Of a stretch of DNA of 64,000 nucleotides, positions 8,876 to 17,630 are shown one piece after another. The notes beneath the pieces were generated by a model. It did no database searches and was not told the origin of the DNA. It saw only the letters and a list, made by a program, of their open reading frames with translations. The stretch's first letter is position 1. The number at the start of each line of letters is the position of its first letter. Source of the DNA: RHLJ01 sp965247355 (lineage in GTDB: Bacteria > Bacteroidota > Rhodothermia > Balneolales > Balneolaceae); contig OZ252011.1 in NCBI GenBank assembly GCA_965247355.1, positions 434,001 to 498,000 on the forward strand, in the 5' to 3' direction. The translations under genes were made by a program, and so were the position numbers.

Positions 8876-10030
8876 TTAATTGTTTATTTCATCAATAGTA
8901 GTTTCGTAAAGTGAGGGATCCCAAATCAGGCGCTGCTGATAATCTTCCTGCATGTGATTAGCTGAAAGGTGTAGCCAGAAAGCAACTGGCAGTTTATCAA
9001 AGAATACAGCTTGTGCTGACGGTTGACCATCATAGATTCGGGTTCCAAAATCAATTCCACTCAGCATTCCCATTCGGTTATCATATAATGCTCCGTAATT
9101 GCTAAAGCTACGTTTGATGGCTTCTCCTTCAAAAACCCATCCCATTTTATCTTTAACTCTTTGGGATATTTCGGGAGATAAAAGTTCATCACTATAAAGT
9201 CTGGCCATCAAATTCGCCATTTCCTGAGCAGTAGTATGAGGAAAATGTTCGAGTGCATCTCGCTCTTCAATAAAACTAAGATTAAGCCGCACATCATCGA
9301 AAAGTTCTTTGGTATCTGAAACAAACTGATCATCCAAATACATTTGTTCTGACAGAGCAATTACATCTGCATCAGAAATAAAAGAAGAAGTATCACTCAC
9401 ATCAGGATGAATTGATAAATATAATCCCGAAAATGGAAGGGGAGTATCAGTGGATTCAAGCTTAAGAGAATCCATGAGTGCCTGAATGTTTTGTCCACCA
9501 AGTTTAAACCAGAGATAGTCTGATATTGCAAGATCATTGGTCTCAGCCATTACCGATACAAGTTTATCTAATGTGACGGTGTTTCCATCTTCAACCCCTA
9601 ATAACTCTACGGACTTCTTGTGGGATTCTTCACTGATTTCAGGTAGCGAGAATCGTTCGATTTTGTTGAAATCCGAAATTACTTCATCGGGATTAAGTAT
9701 TTCTTCAGCAATCTGTCGTTCATACTCCAGAATCAAAAAGAAATTCGAAAGTGTGCCTTGGGTACGGGGCACATCCGCTTGATAGAAAATACCCGAGTCG
9801 GGATCATTCACATTAAAGGAAACCACCGACATAAATTCAGGATGATCTCCTATAAATTCAGTTAAAGCTTTGAGGGAATAGGTGCTTTCGATGTATTCAT
9901 AACCGTCACGCATACCATCGTTATTAGAATACAGCGTTTTAAAAGCTGAGAAATTTGGGATGATGACCAGTGCATAAGTTGCTGAAGCTATGACTACAAA
10001 TACCGCAAGAAATAAGAGCGCTCTCTTCAA
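8876..10030 (-). CDS. Class A beta-lactamase-like serine hydrolase with degenerate active site
   Basis: 384 residues with an N-terminal membrane anchor or signal helix (residues 4-24). The body follows the class A beta-lactamase/penicillin-recognising fold: the helix after FYQADVPR..., the NDLAISDYL block and a C-terminal GIDFGTRIYD strand. At the position of the SxxK nucleophile motif the sequence reads TLSN, and the SDN motif is also altered, so a working acyl-serine enzyme is unlikely. It may be a binding or regulatory relative. An alternative is that I have misplaced the motif, since the alignment was made by eye. Confidence 0.65.
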   Translation of the reverse strand: MKRALLFLAVFVVIASATYALVIIPNFSAFKTLYSNNDGMRDGYEYIESTYSLKALTEFIGDHPEFMSVVSFNVNDPDSGIFYQADVPRTQGTLSNFFLILEYERQIAEEILNPDEVISDFNKIERFSLPEISEESHKKSVELLGVEDGNTVTLDKLVSVMAETNDLAISDYLWFKLGGQNIQALMDSLKLESTDTPLPFSGLYLSIHPDVSDTSSFISDADVIALSEQMYLDDQFVSDTKELFDDVRLNLSFIEERDALEHFPHTTAQEMANLMARLYSDELLSPEISQRVKDKMGWVFEGEAIKRSFSNYGALYDNRMGMLSGIDFGTRIYDGQPSAQAVFFDKLPVAFWLHLSANHMQEDYQQRLIWDPSLYETTIDEINN

Positions 10031-10155
10031 GAGTTTAATCCGGTTTTATTCAAAATTTTCGATCTGTTAAAGATACGAAGAACAAACAACCATTATCAGC
10101 TTTTGGTTCGGGAGATTTGAATCGCGATAAAAAAATAGCCCTGGGATTAATTCCT

Positions 10156-10182
10156 GTCATCCTGAGGATACCTCCGAAGGAT
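10156..10182 (+). repeat. 27-bp left terminal hairpin of the GIY-YIG element
   Basis: Begins GTCATCCTGAGG and ends CCGAAGGAT. It is identical, in inverse orientation, to 10605-10631. Each copy can fold on itself: ATCCT pairs with AGGAT and GAGG with CCTC around an ATA loop, leaving CGA as a bulge. That is the hairpin-with-bulge shape of REP sequences. Confidence 0.85.
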
Positions 10183-10234
10183 AAGTGCAGAAGAATATTT
10201 TGTAAGGAATACTCCTGAACAAAGTCATATTGGT

Positions 10235-10549
10235 ATGGAACAATCATTTTACGTCTACATCGTAACCAATCCAAACCGAACCACATTATATACTGGCATT
10301 ACCAATGATCTGCAAAGGAGGCTTATTGAACATTATCAAAACAAAGGGAATCCTGAAACCTTTGCAGGGAAGTATCATTGTTATCAATTAATCTACTACG
10401 AAGGGTTTGCTACCTCTTATGATGCAATAAAGGCTGAGAAATACATAAAAGGGAAGAGCAGAAAGAAGAAGGAAGCGATTATTCAGGAGATGAATCCCTC
10501 GCTTGCTTTTCTGAACCGAAAGGTTTTGGGGTATTGGCCGCCAAAGTGA
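10235..10549 (+). CDS. GIY-YIG nuclease family protein inside an inverted-repeat element
   Basis: 104-residue stand-alone GIY-YIG endonuclease domain of the UPF0213/UvrC-N type. Key positions are visible: the YVYIV...YTG core (Y8 and Y19-G21), the arginine region LQRRLIEHY (27-34), the metal-ligand Glu68 in AIKAEKYIKG and a C-terminal NPSLAFL. It cleaves DNA in characterised relatives; its substrate here is unknown. It is the only gene between two perfect 27-bp inverted hairpins, about 50 bases inside each, which suggests the nuclease recognises or mobilises them, as RAYT transposases do for REPs. Confidence 0.85.
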   Translation: MEQSFYVYIVTNPNRTTLYTGITNDLQRRLIEHYQNKGNPETFAGKYHCYQLIYYEGFATSYDAIKAEKYIKGKSRKKKEAIIQEMNPSLAFLNRKVLGYWPPK

Positions 10550-10604
10550 GATTCATTGATGTTATTTTGGGGTAGGATTTAACTTGTTTCTTGAACCCGC
10601 TTAG

Positions 10605-10631
10605 ATCCTTCGGAGGTATCCTCAGGATGAC
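10605..10631 (-). repeat. 27-bp right terminal hairpin of the GIY-YIG element
   Basis: Exact reverse complement of 10156-10182, beginning ATCCTTCGG and ending CAGGATGAC. With the left copy it defines a 476-bp element (10156-10631). No clear target-site duplication is visible outside the arms. Confidence 0.85.
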
Positions 10632-10640
10632 TGGCTTTAT

Positions 10641-10937
10641 CTAATCATAGTAACTTATATCAGAATATGAAGCTGGAATTATTTCTTCATCTTTTGTTTT
10701 TCGAAAGCCATCTACAAAAGGGTTTTGTATAAAGCTAAAGAACCTGAGCAGAATTTCACCTTGAAGGATTACAAGTACTTCATTCTCTCTTTCCTCGATA
10801 GCAATAGCAAGAATGCCTTTTCTTTTTGGAGAATGGAAGGTGTAGAGCTTATTATTAAATTCAGGTAAATCCTTGAAAGGAAACTGCTTAAGTTCTTGAC
10901 TTAGACTCAAAAAATGCATCAAATTCATTGCGTACAC
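10641..10937 (-). CDS. Hypothetical protein
   Basis: 98 residues, unrecognised. The sequence looks protein-like, with alternating hydrophobic strands (GILAIAIEERENEVLVILQGEI is typical of a beta sheet; only part is quoted here as a pattern) and no signal peptide. The stop lies ten bases from the right arm of the GIY-YIG element, and the start is close to the downstream end of the DUF819 gene on the same strand. Internal Met4 or Met7 could be the true start. It could be a spurious frame. Confidence 0.45.
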   Translation of the reverse strand: MYAMNLMHFLSLSQELKQFPFKDLPEFNNKLYTFHSPKRKGILAIAIEERENEVLVILQGEILLRFFSFIQNPFVDGFRKTKDEEIIPASYSDISYYD

Positions 10938-10958
10938 TCACCACAAACCTCTCCTAGA

Positions 10959-12194
10959 TCAATACAACAGTCGCATAATCTCTGCACAGGCGTAAGCGCC
11001 GTAGGTGCCAAGTGCATAGCCCAGGACGGCTAATAAAACACCGACCGGTGCAAGTGATGGATGGAAGGCGGAAGCCACAATAGGAGCGGAGGCAGCACCA
11101 CCTACATTGGCCTGACTTCCAACTGCTACAAAGAAGAACGGGGCTTTGATTATTTTTCCAACGGTCAGGAGAATTATTACGTGAATGATGATCCATACAA
11201 AACCGATGGCGAAGTATCCTGGCACATCAAGAAAAGCACCCAAGTCCATTTGCATCCCGATAGTCATCACTAATACATAGAGAAAAAGACTTCCTATTTT
11301 AGAAGCTCCGGCACCTTCGAGGTAGCGGATTTTAGTAAAGGAGACCAAGAGTCCACCCGTTGTTGCTACAACTACAATCCAGAAGAAAGAAGAGTTAAGG
11401 CTGAACTCAGCTAGCTTCGGGGCATTTTCATCAATCCATGGGCCAACAAATCCGCCTACAGCATGACCAATTGCAGTAATTACAAAAGCCACTCCTGCTA
11501 TTTTAGTAAAATCAACGAGGGTAGGGATTTTGGCTATACTAGCCTGATAGTCTTCTATATTTTTTCTGACCTGAGATATCGAAGAAGCATCGGCTTTGAA
11601 CCATTTATCGACTTTTTCTGAAATGCCTGCTCCATAAAGAATAAAGGCCATCCAGATGTTGGCTACAATAATATCAACTGTAACCATTGCGCTGAATAGT
11701 TCTGAACTAGGTTGATATACTTCCAGCATTGCTGTTTGATTAGCTCCGCCTCCAATCCAGCTTCCTGCGACAGTAGCTAATCCTCGCCACACTTCATCTG
11801 CTCCTGTTCCGGCTAAAATATCGGGATTAGTCGCTCCGATCAGCAGCATTGCTAACGGACCTCCAATCATAATTCCAACTGTTCCGGCCAGAAACATTGC
11901 CACTGCTTTCCAGCCAAGGCTCATAATTCCTTTCAGGTCGATACTCAGTGTAAGTAGCACTAAACTGGCAGGGAGCAGGTATCGTGATGCCATATAATAT
12001 AAATTCGATTGCTCCGGATCGATGATACCAAAGGTGCTGTACAACGATGGAATGAAATAACATAAAAGAAGGGATGGCACAAACTTATAGAACCTCTTCC
12101 AACCTGGTTTGTCACTGTGAGAGGTAATAAAAATAGCGGCCAGTGTAGCCATCAGTAGTCCAAAGACCACAGCATCGTTAGTTATCAAAGGCAT
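10959..12194 (-). CDS. DUF819 family membrane protein
   Basis: 411-residue polytopic inner-membrane protein with about ten hydrophobic segments. The family is recognisable from SLYSTFGIID, ASRYLLPASLVLLTLSIDL, the GTVGIMIGGPLAML segment, the SWIGGGANQTAM motif and the C-terminal ANVGGAASAPIVA motif. The twin glycine-rich motifs suggest a CPA/gltS-like transporter fold with two inverted halves. Substrate is unknown for the family (YjcL and relatives). It is monocistronic here or paired with the small downstream hypothetical gene. Confidence 0.9.
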   Translation of the reverse strand: MPLITNDAVVFGLLMATLAAIFITSHSDKPGWKRFYKFVPSLLLCYFIPSLYSTFGIIDPEQSNLYYMASRYLLPASLVLLTLSIDLKGIMSLGWKAVAMFLAGTVGIMIGGPLAMLLIGATNPDILAGTGADEVWRGLATVAGSWIGGGANQTAMLEVYQPSSELFSAMVTVDIIVANIWMAFILYGAGISEKVDKWFKADASSISQVRKNIEDYQASIAKIPTLVDFTKIAGVAFVITAIGHAVGGFVGPWIDENAPKLAEFSLNSSFFWIVVVATTGGLLVSFTKIRYLEGAGASKIGSLFLYVLVMTIGMQMDLGAFLDVPGYFAIGFVWIIIHVIILLTVGKIIKAPFFFVAVGSQANVGGAASAPIVASAFHPSLAPVGVLLAVLGYALGTYGAYACAEIMRLLY

Positions 12195-12310
12195 GTGTTA
12201 GGCGTTGGTTCAGAATTGCCTAAGGATAGGGACTGCGGCTCAAAAAAGCGAAAGCTGGTTAATTGTTATTCCTTAATTGGAAGAAGCTACAATTAATGAA
12301 TAACCAATAA

Positions 12311-13525
12311 CTAGTTTCCAAATAAATAAATCAAAATGTCATCCATCTGAGCAGCCCATGCTCCCCATGAATGACTTTCATTAACTTCAAGATATTCAAA
12401 GGAGTAGTTTTTGTCTTCTAAGATTGATTTCATTTTACGTGCTTCTTCGGTGTTATCTCCAATGGTACCTGTACTCATAAAGAGTTTTGGTTGGTCTCCT
12501 TCGTAATCACGAACCAACGTATATATTTCTTCCTGATACCAATAGGCTGGTGCTTGAATTGCGGCAGCGCCGAAAGCATCTGGTTTAGTAAATGCGAAAT
12601 AAGTGGCATTTAACCCGCCCAAAGAAGTTCCTAAAATAGCTCTATTATCTCTGTCAGCTTTTGCTTTATAGTTCCGTTCTATTTCCGGTATCAACTCTTC
12701 TGTGTAAAAAGCCAGATATTCTTCATTATTTCCAAACTCATCCATACGACGGTTTTCATCGGTATTATCCGGATTTAACGGATCCACAAACACAGCTATA
12801 ACAGGTTCAATTCGCTGGAGATGAATCAGATTATCCAATACAATGGGTGTAGCACCAAGTTGCTCATCAGCGTATTCTTGTCCGTCGGTAACATAAAGCA
12901 CTGGTATATTTTGGAAATTTTCGTATCCCGCTGGAGTATAGACCCGATATTGAATCTCATAACCCAAGTTCTCACTCTCGATGATTTTATGTGCAGAAAT
13001 GCTTCCTTTGGCTGCATCTTCCAGAGGTTTTATTAAATACTCTTCATTCCAGTCCGGCATTCTGAGTTCTGAATTTGGTCCAAATCCACTCCATTGTTGA
13101 TAAGGATTAGCCGGATCAAGAATCCAGTTCTCATTTTCTATGGTGATTTTATAATCCAGTCGCGCATCAGAAGGGAAGTTCATTTTAAGGAACCAGATAT
13201 CCGTTCCCACAATGTTGCTTCCTTGTGTATCAATACATTTGTTACCACCCCAACCATTGAAATCACCATTCCAGTTTACATTTTCACCCTCTCCTCGAAA
13301 TAGGAATAATGCAGTGGTGTCTTCAGTTACAGGGATTAGTTTGTTTACGGTGAGGGAATCCCAAATACCATCTATTCTGGTTTCCCTGATTGTTTCATCA
13401 GAAATTGATGCTGTTTGTTGCAATTGAGTTAACAGGCGATCAATTTTTGAGGGTGCCAGCTCATTCTCATCTGAAGAGCAGGAGATCAAAAGAATTGCAA
13501 GTATCAGCAGGGGGAGTCTTTTCAT
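12311..13525 (-). CDS. Esterase (Fes/IroE-like) lipoprotein with CBM48-like N-domain
   Basis: Lipoprotein: from ATG at 13525 the signal ends in the lipobox LLISC. A GTG at 13552 would add nine residues and spoil the signal. Residues ~50-160 form an E-set/CBM48-like module (LFLFRGEGENVNWNGDFNGWGG), followed by an esterase D/enterochelin-esterase-like alpha/beta hydrolase with YVTDGQEY, nucleophile motif GTSLGG and a C-terminal ESHSWGAW His. This architecture is shared with carbohydrate acetyl- or feruloyl-esterases and with siderophore esterases. Its substrate is not determined; the carbohydrate context favours sugar esters. Confidence 0.85.
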   Translation of the reverse strand: MKRLPLLILAILLISCSSDENELAPSKIDRLLTQLQQTASISDETIRETRIDGIWDSLTVNKLIPVTEDTTALFLFRGEGENVNWNGDFNGWGGNKCIDTQGSNIVGTDIWFLKMNFPSDARLDYKITIENENWILDPANPYQQWSGFGPNSELRMPDWNEEYLIKPLEDAAKGSISAHKIIESENLGYEIQYRVYTPAGYENFQNIPVLYVTDGQEYADEQLGATPIVLDNLIHLQRIEPVIAVFVDPLNPDNTDENRRMDEFGNNEEYLAFYTEELIPEIERNYKAKADRDNRAILGTSLGGLNATYFAFTKPDAFGAAAIQAPAYWYQEEIYTLVRDYEGDQPKLFMSTGTIGDNTEEARKMKSILEDKNYSFEYLEVNESHSWGAWAAQMDDILIYLFGN

Positions 13526-13714
13526 AAATGAATTAGTTTCAAATTTTACCACTTTTACCTGGAGCCTAAGATATAGTTTCAGGTTATAATAGTTTCAATA
13601 ATTAGAACTATTAAGTCTGAAAACTAGCAATACTTAATATTAGATTATTTCTTCATGCTTTTAGTTAACGAGTCATTATTTTAAGAGTTCACTCTCTACT
13701 CAACTTAAAAAAAT

Positions 13715-15040
13715 ATGATTGTTTCTAAATTCGGGGGAACCAGTGTTGGAACGTTCGAAGCTATGCAGCATAGTGCATCTATTGTCGCAGAAAATCCGGA
13801 CCGAAAACTGATTGTTATAAGTGCTATTTCAGGCATGACAAATAATTTGGTTGCTCTTGAAAATCCTGATCTTGACTCCACTTCCAGAGAAGTTATACTT
13901 CAGGAAATCGAAAACCGGCACCTTTCGATTATCAATCAATGTGTTTTAAAAGAAAAATTGGCAAAGAAATTTCAGGTACAACTGTCCGAACTAAGATCAC
14001 ATCTTGAACAACCCGGAAGAGATAAGAAATGGAAAGATACCTTGTATGCTTTCGGAGAGTTGATGTCTACCAGAATCTTTGTTGAAGTCTTAAAAGAACA
14101 TAGGGTAGATGCAGAATGGCTGGATGCCAGAGAAGTGCTTAGAACGGATTCAACCTTCGGAAATGCTGATCCGGATATCCTTACCACAAGACAATTAGCA
14201 GCGCAAATGATCAACTCTGAGAAAAGACATCTTACTCAGGGATTTATTGGTCGTGATGAGCTTGGAAATACCACCACACTAGGTCGAGGTGGGAGTGACT
14301 ACTCTGCTGCATTATTTGCAGAGGCTGTGAAAGCGGATATCCTTGAAATCTGGACAGATGTAGCCGGAGTTTATACAACCGATCCAAGAATTGTTGCAGA
14401 AGCCCGACCTATATCAGAAATTACTTTCGATGAGGCAGCCGAGCTCTCTGTATTTGGGGGGAAAGTACTTCATCCGGCGACGCTTAAACCAGCAATTCGA
14501 GGAGGAGTGAAAGTCAGGGTCGCATCCAGTAAGCAACCGGATTTGCCAGGGACATTAATTGTTGACAAAGCCAATGAAGAGCCTGTAGTCCGCGCGATTT
14601 CTCTAAGAAAAGATCAAACCCTGATGACTGTGAAAAGTCTGGAAATGCTCCATCAGCATGGATTTCTGGCGAAGTTATTCACATTGTTAGCTGAGCATAA
14701 AATTTCGGTAGATTTAGTAACTACCAGTGAGGTAAGTGTTTCGCTTACCTTGGATACGGCACATAAGGCATCCAATAAAGTAGAGCTTACTGAAGAAATC
14801 CTATATGAACTCAGGGGTTTTTGTGAAGTGGAAGTCGAAAAAGACCTTTCTCTTGTAGCTTTGATTGGTAATAAAATGGATGCAACTTCCGGCATCAGTG
14901 GTACTCTATTCGGACTTCTTGAAAATCACAACATACGATTAGTCTGTCATGGTGCATCACCAAATAACGTTTGTTTTCTGGTGAAAGAAGGAACTGGTGA
15001 AGAGATTGTAAAATTAATCCATAAGAAGTTTATTGGGTAG
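13715..15040 (+). CDS. lysC: Aspartate kinase
   Basis: Catalyses ATP-dependent phosphorylation of aspartate, the first step to lysine, threonine and methionine. The 441-residue monofunctional enzyme starts with the kinase signature KFGGTSVG and has GRGGSDYSAALFA and the EIWTDVAGVYTTDPR loop. Two C-terminal ACT domains follow (VDLVTTSEVSVSLTL and the NHNIRLVCHGASPNNVCFLV region), so feedback inhibition by lysine and/or threonine is expected. It is first in an operon-like cluster with dapB, dapA and dapD. Confidence 0.95.
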   Translation: MIVSKFGGTSVGTFEAMQHSASIVAENPDRKLIVISAISGMTNNLVALENPDLDSTSREVILQEIENRHLSIINQCVLKEKLAKKFQVQLSELRSHLEQPGRDKKWKDTLYAFGELMSTRIFVEVLKEHRVDAEWLDAREVLRTDSTFGNADPDILTTRQLAAQMINSEKRHLTQGFIGRDELGNTTTLGRGGSDYSAALFAEAVKADILEIWTDVAGVYTTDPRIVAEARPISEITFDEAAELSVFGGKVLHPATLKPAIRGGVKVRVASSKQPDLPGTLIVDKANEEPVVRAISLRKDQTLMTVKSLEMLHQHGFLAKLFTLLAEHKISVDLVTTSEVSVSLTLDTAHKASNKVELTEEILYELRGFCEVEVEKDLSLVALIGNKMDATSGISGTLFGLLENHNIRLVCHGASPNNVCFLVKEGTGEEIVKLIHKKFIG

Positions 15041-15058
15041 TAGGAATTGTAAATTACA

Positions 15059-15102
15059 GATTATGAATTTTGAATTGGTTGAGCTATTCAAAATTCATAA
15101 TC
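15059..15102. repeat. Perfect 17-bp inverted repeat between lysC and dapB
   Basis: Arms GATTATGAATTTTGAAT (15059-15075) and its exact reverse complement (15086-15102) enclose a 10-base loop. Weaker pairing continues outside. No T-run follows, so it is not a classical terminator. It may be a processing or mRNA-stability hairpin, or a dispersed palindrome. Confidence 0.75.
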
Positions 15103-15120
15103 AGAAATCTAAAATTTAAA

Positions 15121-15801
15121 ATGAAAATCTCAGTAATTGGTACCGGAAAAACGGGAAGTAAAGTAGTAGAGCTATTAGGAGATGACCTTGCTTATGCCTT
15201 TGATGAAAACAATGCTCCTACTGTTGAAAAGCTCAGAGAATCTGATGCTGTAATCATTTTTGTTCCCGGAGACGCGGTTTCGGATATCCTGGATTTAGTA
15301 CTTGAATCCGGTACACCTGTTGCTTGGGGCAGTACCGGATTTGAGTGGCCTGAAGATTTGGATGATCAGGTGAAGGCGGTTAATTCAAAGTGGGTATTGG
15401 CTACTAACTTCAGCCTTGGAATGAATATCATTCGACACAGTATCAAAAAGATTTCAGAAGGATCAGCGATTCTTAAGAATCCAAGCTTTAAAATTCATGA
15501 GGTTCATCACATTCATAAAAAAGATGCTCCTAGTGGAACAGCGTTATCCTGGAAAAAATGGCTGAATAAAGAAGTAGAAGTAACCTCAGCCCGGGAAGGA
15601 GATATTAATGGAATTCATGAGCTCACGCTCTCAACCGCTAGAGAAGAGATCACCTTAAAGCACGAAGCACTTGATCGATCCATATTTGCAGAAGGTGCTA
15701 TTTGGACTGCGGAACAACTGGTTAATAATCTGACTTTAAGTAATGGAGTTCATACTTTTGGTAAGCTGTTTGATCAAATAATGAAGGAAACAAAAGAATG
15801 A
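15121..15801 (+). CDS. dapB: 4-hydroxy-tetrahydrodipicolinate reductase
   Basis: NAD(P)H-dependent reduction in the diaminopimelate/lysine route. From ATG at 15121 (226 residues) the Rossmann motif is VIGTGKTGSKVV, with STGFEW and the catalytic/substrate block EVHHIHKKDAPSGTAL characteristic of DapB. A TTG at 15070 would place the start inside the preceding hairpin and before the Rossmann strand, so I reject it. It is shorter than the E. coli enzyme (273), as usual in Bacteroidota. It overlaps dapA by four bases (ATGA). Confidence 0.93.
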   Translation: MKISVIGTGKTGSKVVELLGDDLAYAFDENNAPTVEKLRESDAVIIFVPGDAVSDILDLVLESGTPVAWGSTGFEWPEDLDDQVKAVNSKWVLATNFSLGMNIIRHSIKKISEGSAILKNPSFKIHEVHHIHKKDAPSGTALSWKKWLNKEVEVTSAREGDINGIHELTLSTAREEITLKHEALDRSIFAEGAIWTAEQLVNNLTLSNGVHTFGKLFDQIMKETKE

Positions 15802-16688
15802 AAAACTATCCTCTTTGGACTGCCATAGTCACACCTTTGCGAAAGGATGGTGGAGTGGACTACGAGAGTTTTGAAACCATACTCAGAAAACAGGAAAAAG
15901 CTGGTAATGGAGTTTTGGTATTGGGCAGTACAGGTGAAGGACTTAATCTACTCCCTGAGGAAAAGAGAGAAATCGTGAAGTTTGTCAAGCTTTTAGATTT
16001 AGATATTCCTTTGATGGCCGGATTAGGAGGATTTCATCTTGATGCACAAATTGCCTTTATGAAATACTGTGATGACGTAGGTGTAGATGCTTTTTTATTA
16101 GTAAACCCAATTTATGCCAAGCCCGGAAAAGAAGGTCAGCTAGCGTGGTTTAGTGCTTTGATGAAAGAAACTAAAACCCCCTGTATGATCTACAATGTGC
16201 CATCTCGAACGGGTATTCATATGAATCCTGAAGTTCCGGCCGCGCTTTCCAATACCTTTCCAAATTATATGGGGTTAAAAGAAGCGAGTGGAAGCATTGA
16301 AAAGCTTCGGGAGTTTATCAAGGCAGCACCTAGAGCTCCAGTATATTGCGGGGATGATAATTTGATCAAAGAATTTATTTCAGAAGGAGCGGTTGGGCTT
16401 GTTTCAGTGGCATCAAATGCATGGCCGGAAAAAACACATAAGCAGCTTTCTTTATTTCTGGAATGCAAGGAAGACCAGACATTTAAGGATTGGGTAGAAT
16501 GCGCTAATTTATTCTTTGAAGCTCCCAGTCCGATCCCGGTAAAAACGTTGATGCAACACAAGGGGTGGATTGCAAATGATCAGGTACGATTACCATTATC
16601 CAATGACGATCTTCTATCTGAAACAGAAGAAGCACTCCTTGAAGCAGATAAGAAAATTAATGCCTGGTTCGCTTCCTTAGAGACGTAA
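15798..16688 (+). CDS. dapA: 4-hydroxy-tetrahydrodipicolinate synthase
   Basis: Class I aldolase condensing pyruvate with aspartate semialdehyde. The 296-residue TIM barrel has the GSTGEG motif (43-48), Tyr132 in YNVPSRTG and the Schiff-base Lys161 in GLKEAS, all at expected spacing. The start overlaps the dapB stop (ATGA), indicating translational coupling. The lysC-dapB-dapA-dapD order points to one lysine/peptidoglycan precursor operon. Confidence 0.95.
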   Translation: MKNYPLWTAIVTPLRKDGGVDYESFETILRKQEKAGNGVLVLGSTGEGLNLLPEEKREIVKFVKLLDLDIPLMAGLGGFHLDAQIAFMKYCDDVGVDAFLLVNPIYAKPGKEGQLAWFSALMKETKTPCMIYNVPSRTGIHMNPEVPAALSNTFPNYMGLKEASGSIEKLREFIKAAPRAPVYCGDDNLIKEFISEGAVGLVSVASNAWPEKTHKQLSLFLECKEDQTFKDWVECANLFFEAPSPIPVKTLMQHKGWIANDQVRLPLSNDDLLSETEEALLEADKKINAWFASLET

Positions 16689-16694
16689 GGCATC

Positions 16695-16772
16695 GAGGCA
16701 AAAAAGGCACAGAGCCTCAATTACAATATCAATTATGTAGCAGACGGACTCAGTGCCTTTGCCCCTTTGCTA
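16695..16772. repeat. Imperfect intergenic palindrome between dapA and dapD
   Basis: GAGGCAAAAAAGGCACAGAG near 16695-16715 is mirrored by GGACTCAGTGCCTTTGC near 16745-16765. The 99-base gap holds no gene. It resembles dispersed 'GCAAAGGCACTGAG' palindromes of Bacteroidota intergenic regions; it has no T-run. Confidence 0.45.
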
Positions 16773-16787
16773 CTTTGTCCCTTTGTT

Positions 16788-17537
16788 ATGACACACGAAG
16801 AAATTTTAGATCAACTTGAAGACGGCGAAGTCAGAGCTGCTAATCCTACTGAAGATGGAGGATGGGAAGCCAATACTGAAGTTAAGAAAGCTATTCTTGA
16901 AGCATTCAAAAACGGAGAAAATGCATCTTACGAAGGCATTTATGAAGGTTTTGTAGACAAGCATAATATGCCTCCACGTTATTTTGATCCGGAAGATGGA
17001 GTTCGTTTAGTTCCCGGAGGATCGTCTGTACGCCGTGGATCTTACGTAGCTTCAGGTGTAATCATCATGCCACCGGCCTATATCAATGTCGGAGCGTATG
17101 TAGATTCTGGTTCAATGGTAGACAGTCATGCTTTAGTGGGATCTTGTGCTCAGATAGGTAAAAATGTACACTTATCTGCAGGAGTTCAGATTGGAGGAGT
17201 TCTGGAGCCGGTAGGAATGAGTCCCGTTATTATTGAGGACGATTGTTTTGTAGGAGCCGGCGCAGTGATTGTGGAAGGAATTCTGGTTCGGAAACGAGCA
17301 GTAATTGCTCCCGGTGTTACACTTTCTAAATCCATTCCGATGTATGATGCAGTGAAGGAAGAGATTAGAGAACGTGGAGCAGAAATTCCGGAAGGAGCTG
17401 TTGTCATACCAGGAACCCGACCAATGAAAGGAGACTGGGCTCAGAAAGAAGGTCTCAGCATGGCTTGCCCGATTATTGTGAAATACCGTGATGAAGATTC
17501 GGACGCTTCATTGGAATTGGAAGACGCGTTGAGATAA
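16788..17537 (+). CDS. dapD: 2,3,4,5-tetrahydropyridine-2,6-dicarboxylate N-succinyltransferase
   Basis: Succinyl-CoA-dependent acylation of tetrahydrodipicolinate. The C-terminal left-handed beta helix of hexapeptide repeats is evident (GSYVASGVIIMPPAYINVGAY, then the VIIEDDCFVGAGAVIVEG coil, quoted as patterns), preceded by the N-terminal helical domain and the conserved RLVPGGSSVRRG. I start at ATG 16788 (MTHEEILDQ), because the upstream in-frame start lies in the intergenic repeat. A diverged copy of the last ~20 codons occurs at 19545-19616, after the next gene. Confidence 0.95.
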   Translation: MTHEEILDQLEDGEVRAANPTEDGGWEANTEVKKAILEAFKNGENASYEGIYEGFVDKHNMPPRYFDPEDGVRLVPGGSSVRRGSYVASGVIIMPPAYINVGAYVDSGSMVDSHALVGSCAQIGKNVHLSAGVQIGGVLEPVGMSPVIIEDDCFVGAGAVIVEGILVRKRAVIAPGVTLSKSIPMYDAVKEEIRERGAEIPEGAVVIPGTRPMKGDWAQKEGLSMACPIIVKYRDEDSDASLELEDALR

Positions 17538-17630
17538 CATTCTGTTATTGTTCCTGCCTTGATCTGGAATTTGTAGAAGTAGAAATACAATAGAAATCGA
17601 ATTTCTTTTGAAGAGCGTTATATTTGTGAT

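Noticed and set aside
8876..10030. Beta-lactam resistance gene
   Set aside because: The catalytic SxxK and SDN motifs are not present, so no resistance function can be supported.
10050..10286. Open frame across the left arm of the GIY-YIG element
   Set aside because: It reads through the repeat and into the nuclease gene on the opposite strand; composition is not protein-like.
13553..13714. Lysine riboswitch before lysC
   Set aside because: The 162-base leader shows only a small AATAGTT/AACTATT hairpin and lacks the conserved L-box core.
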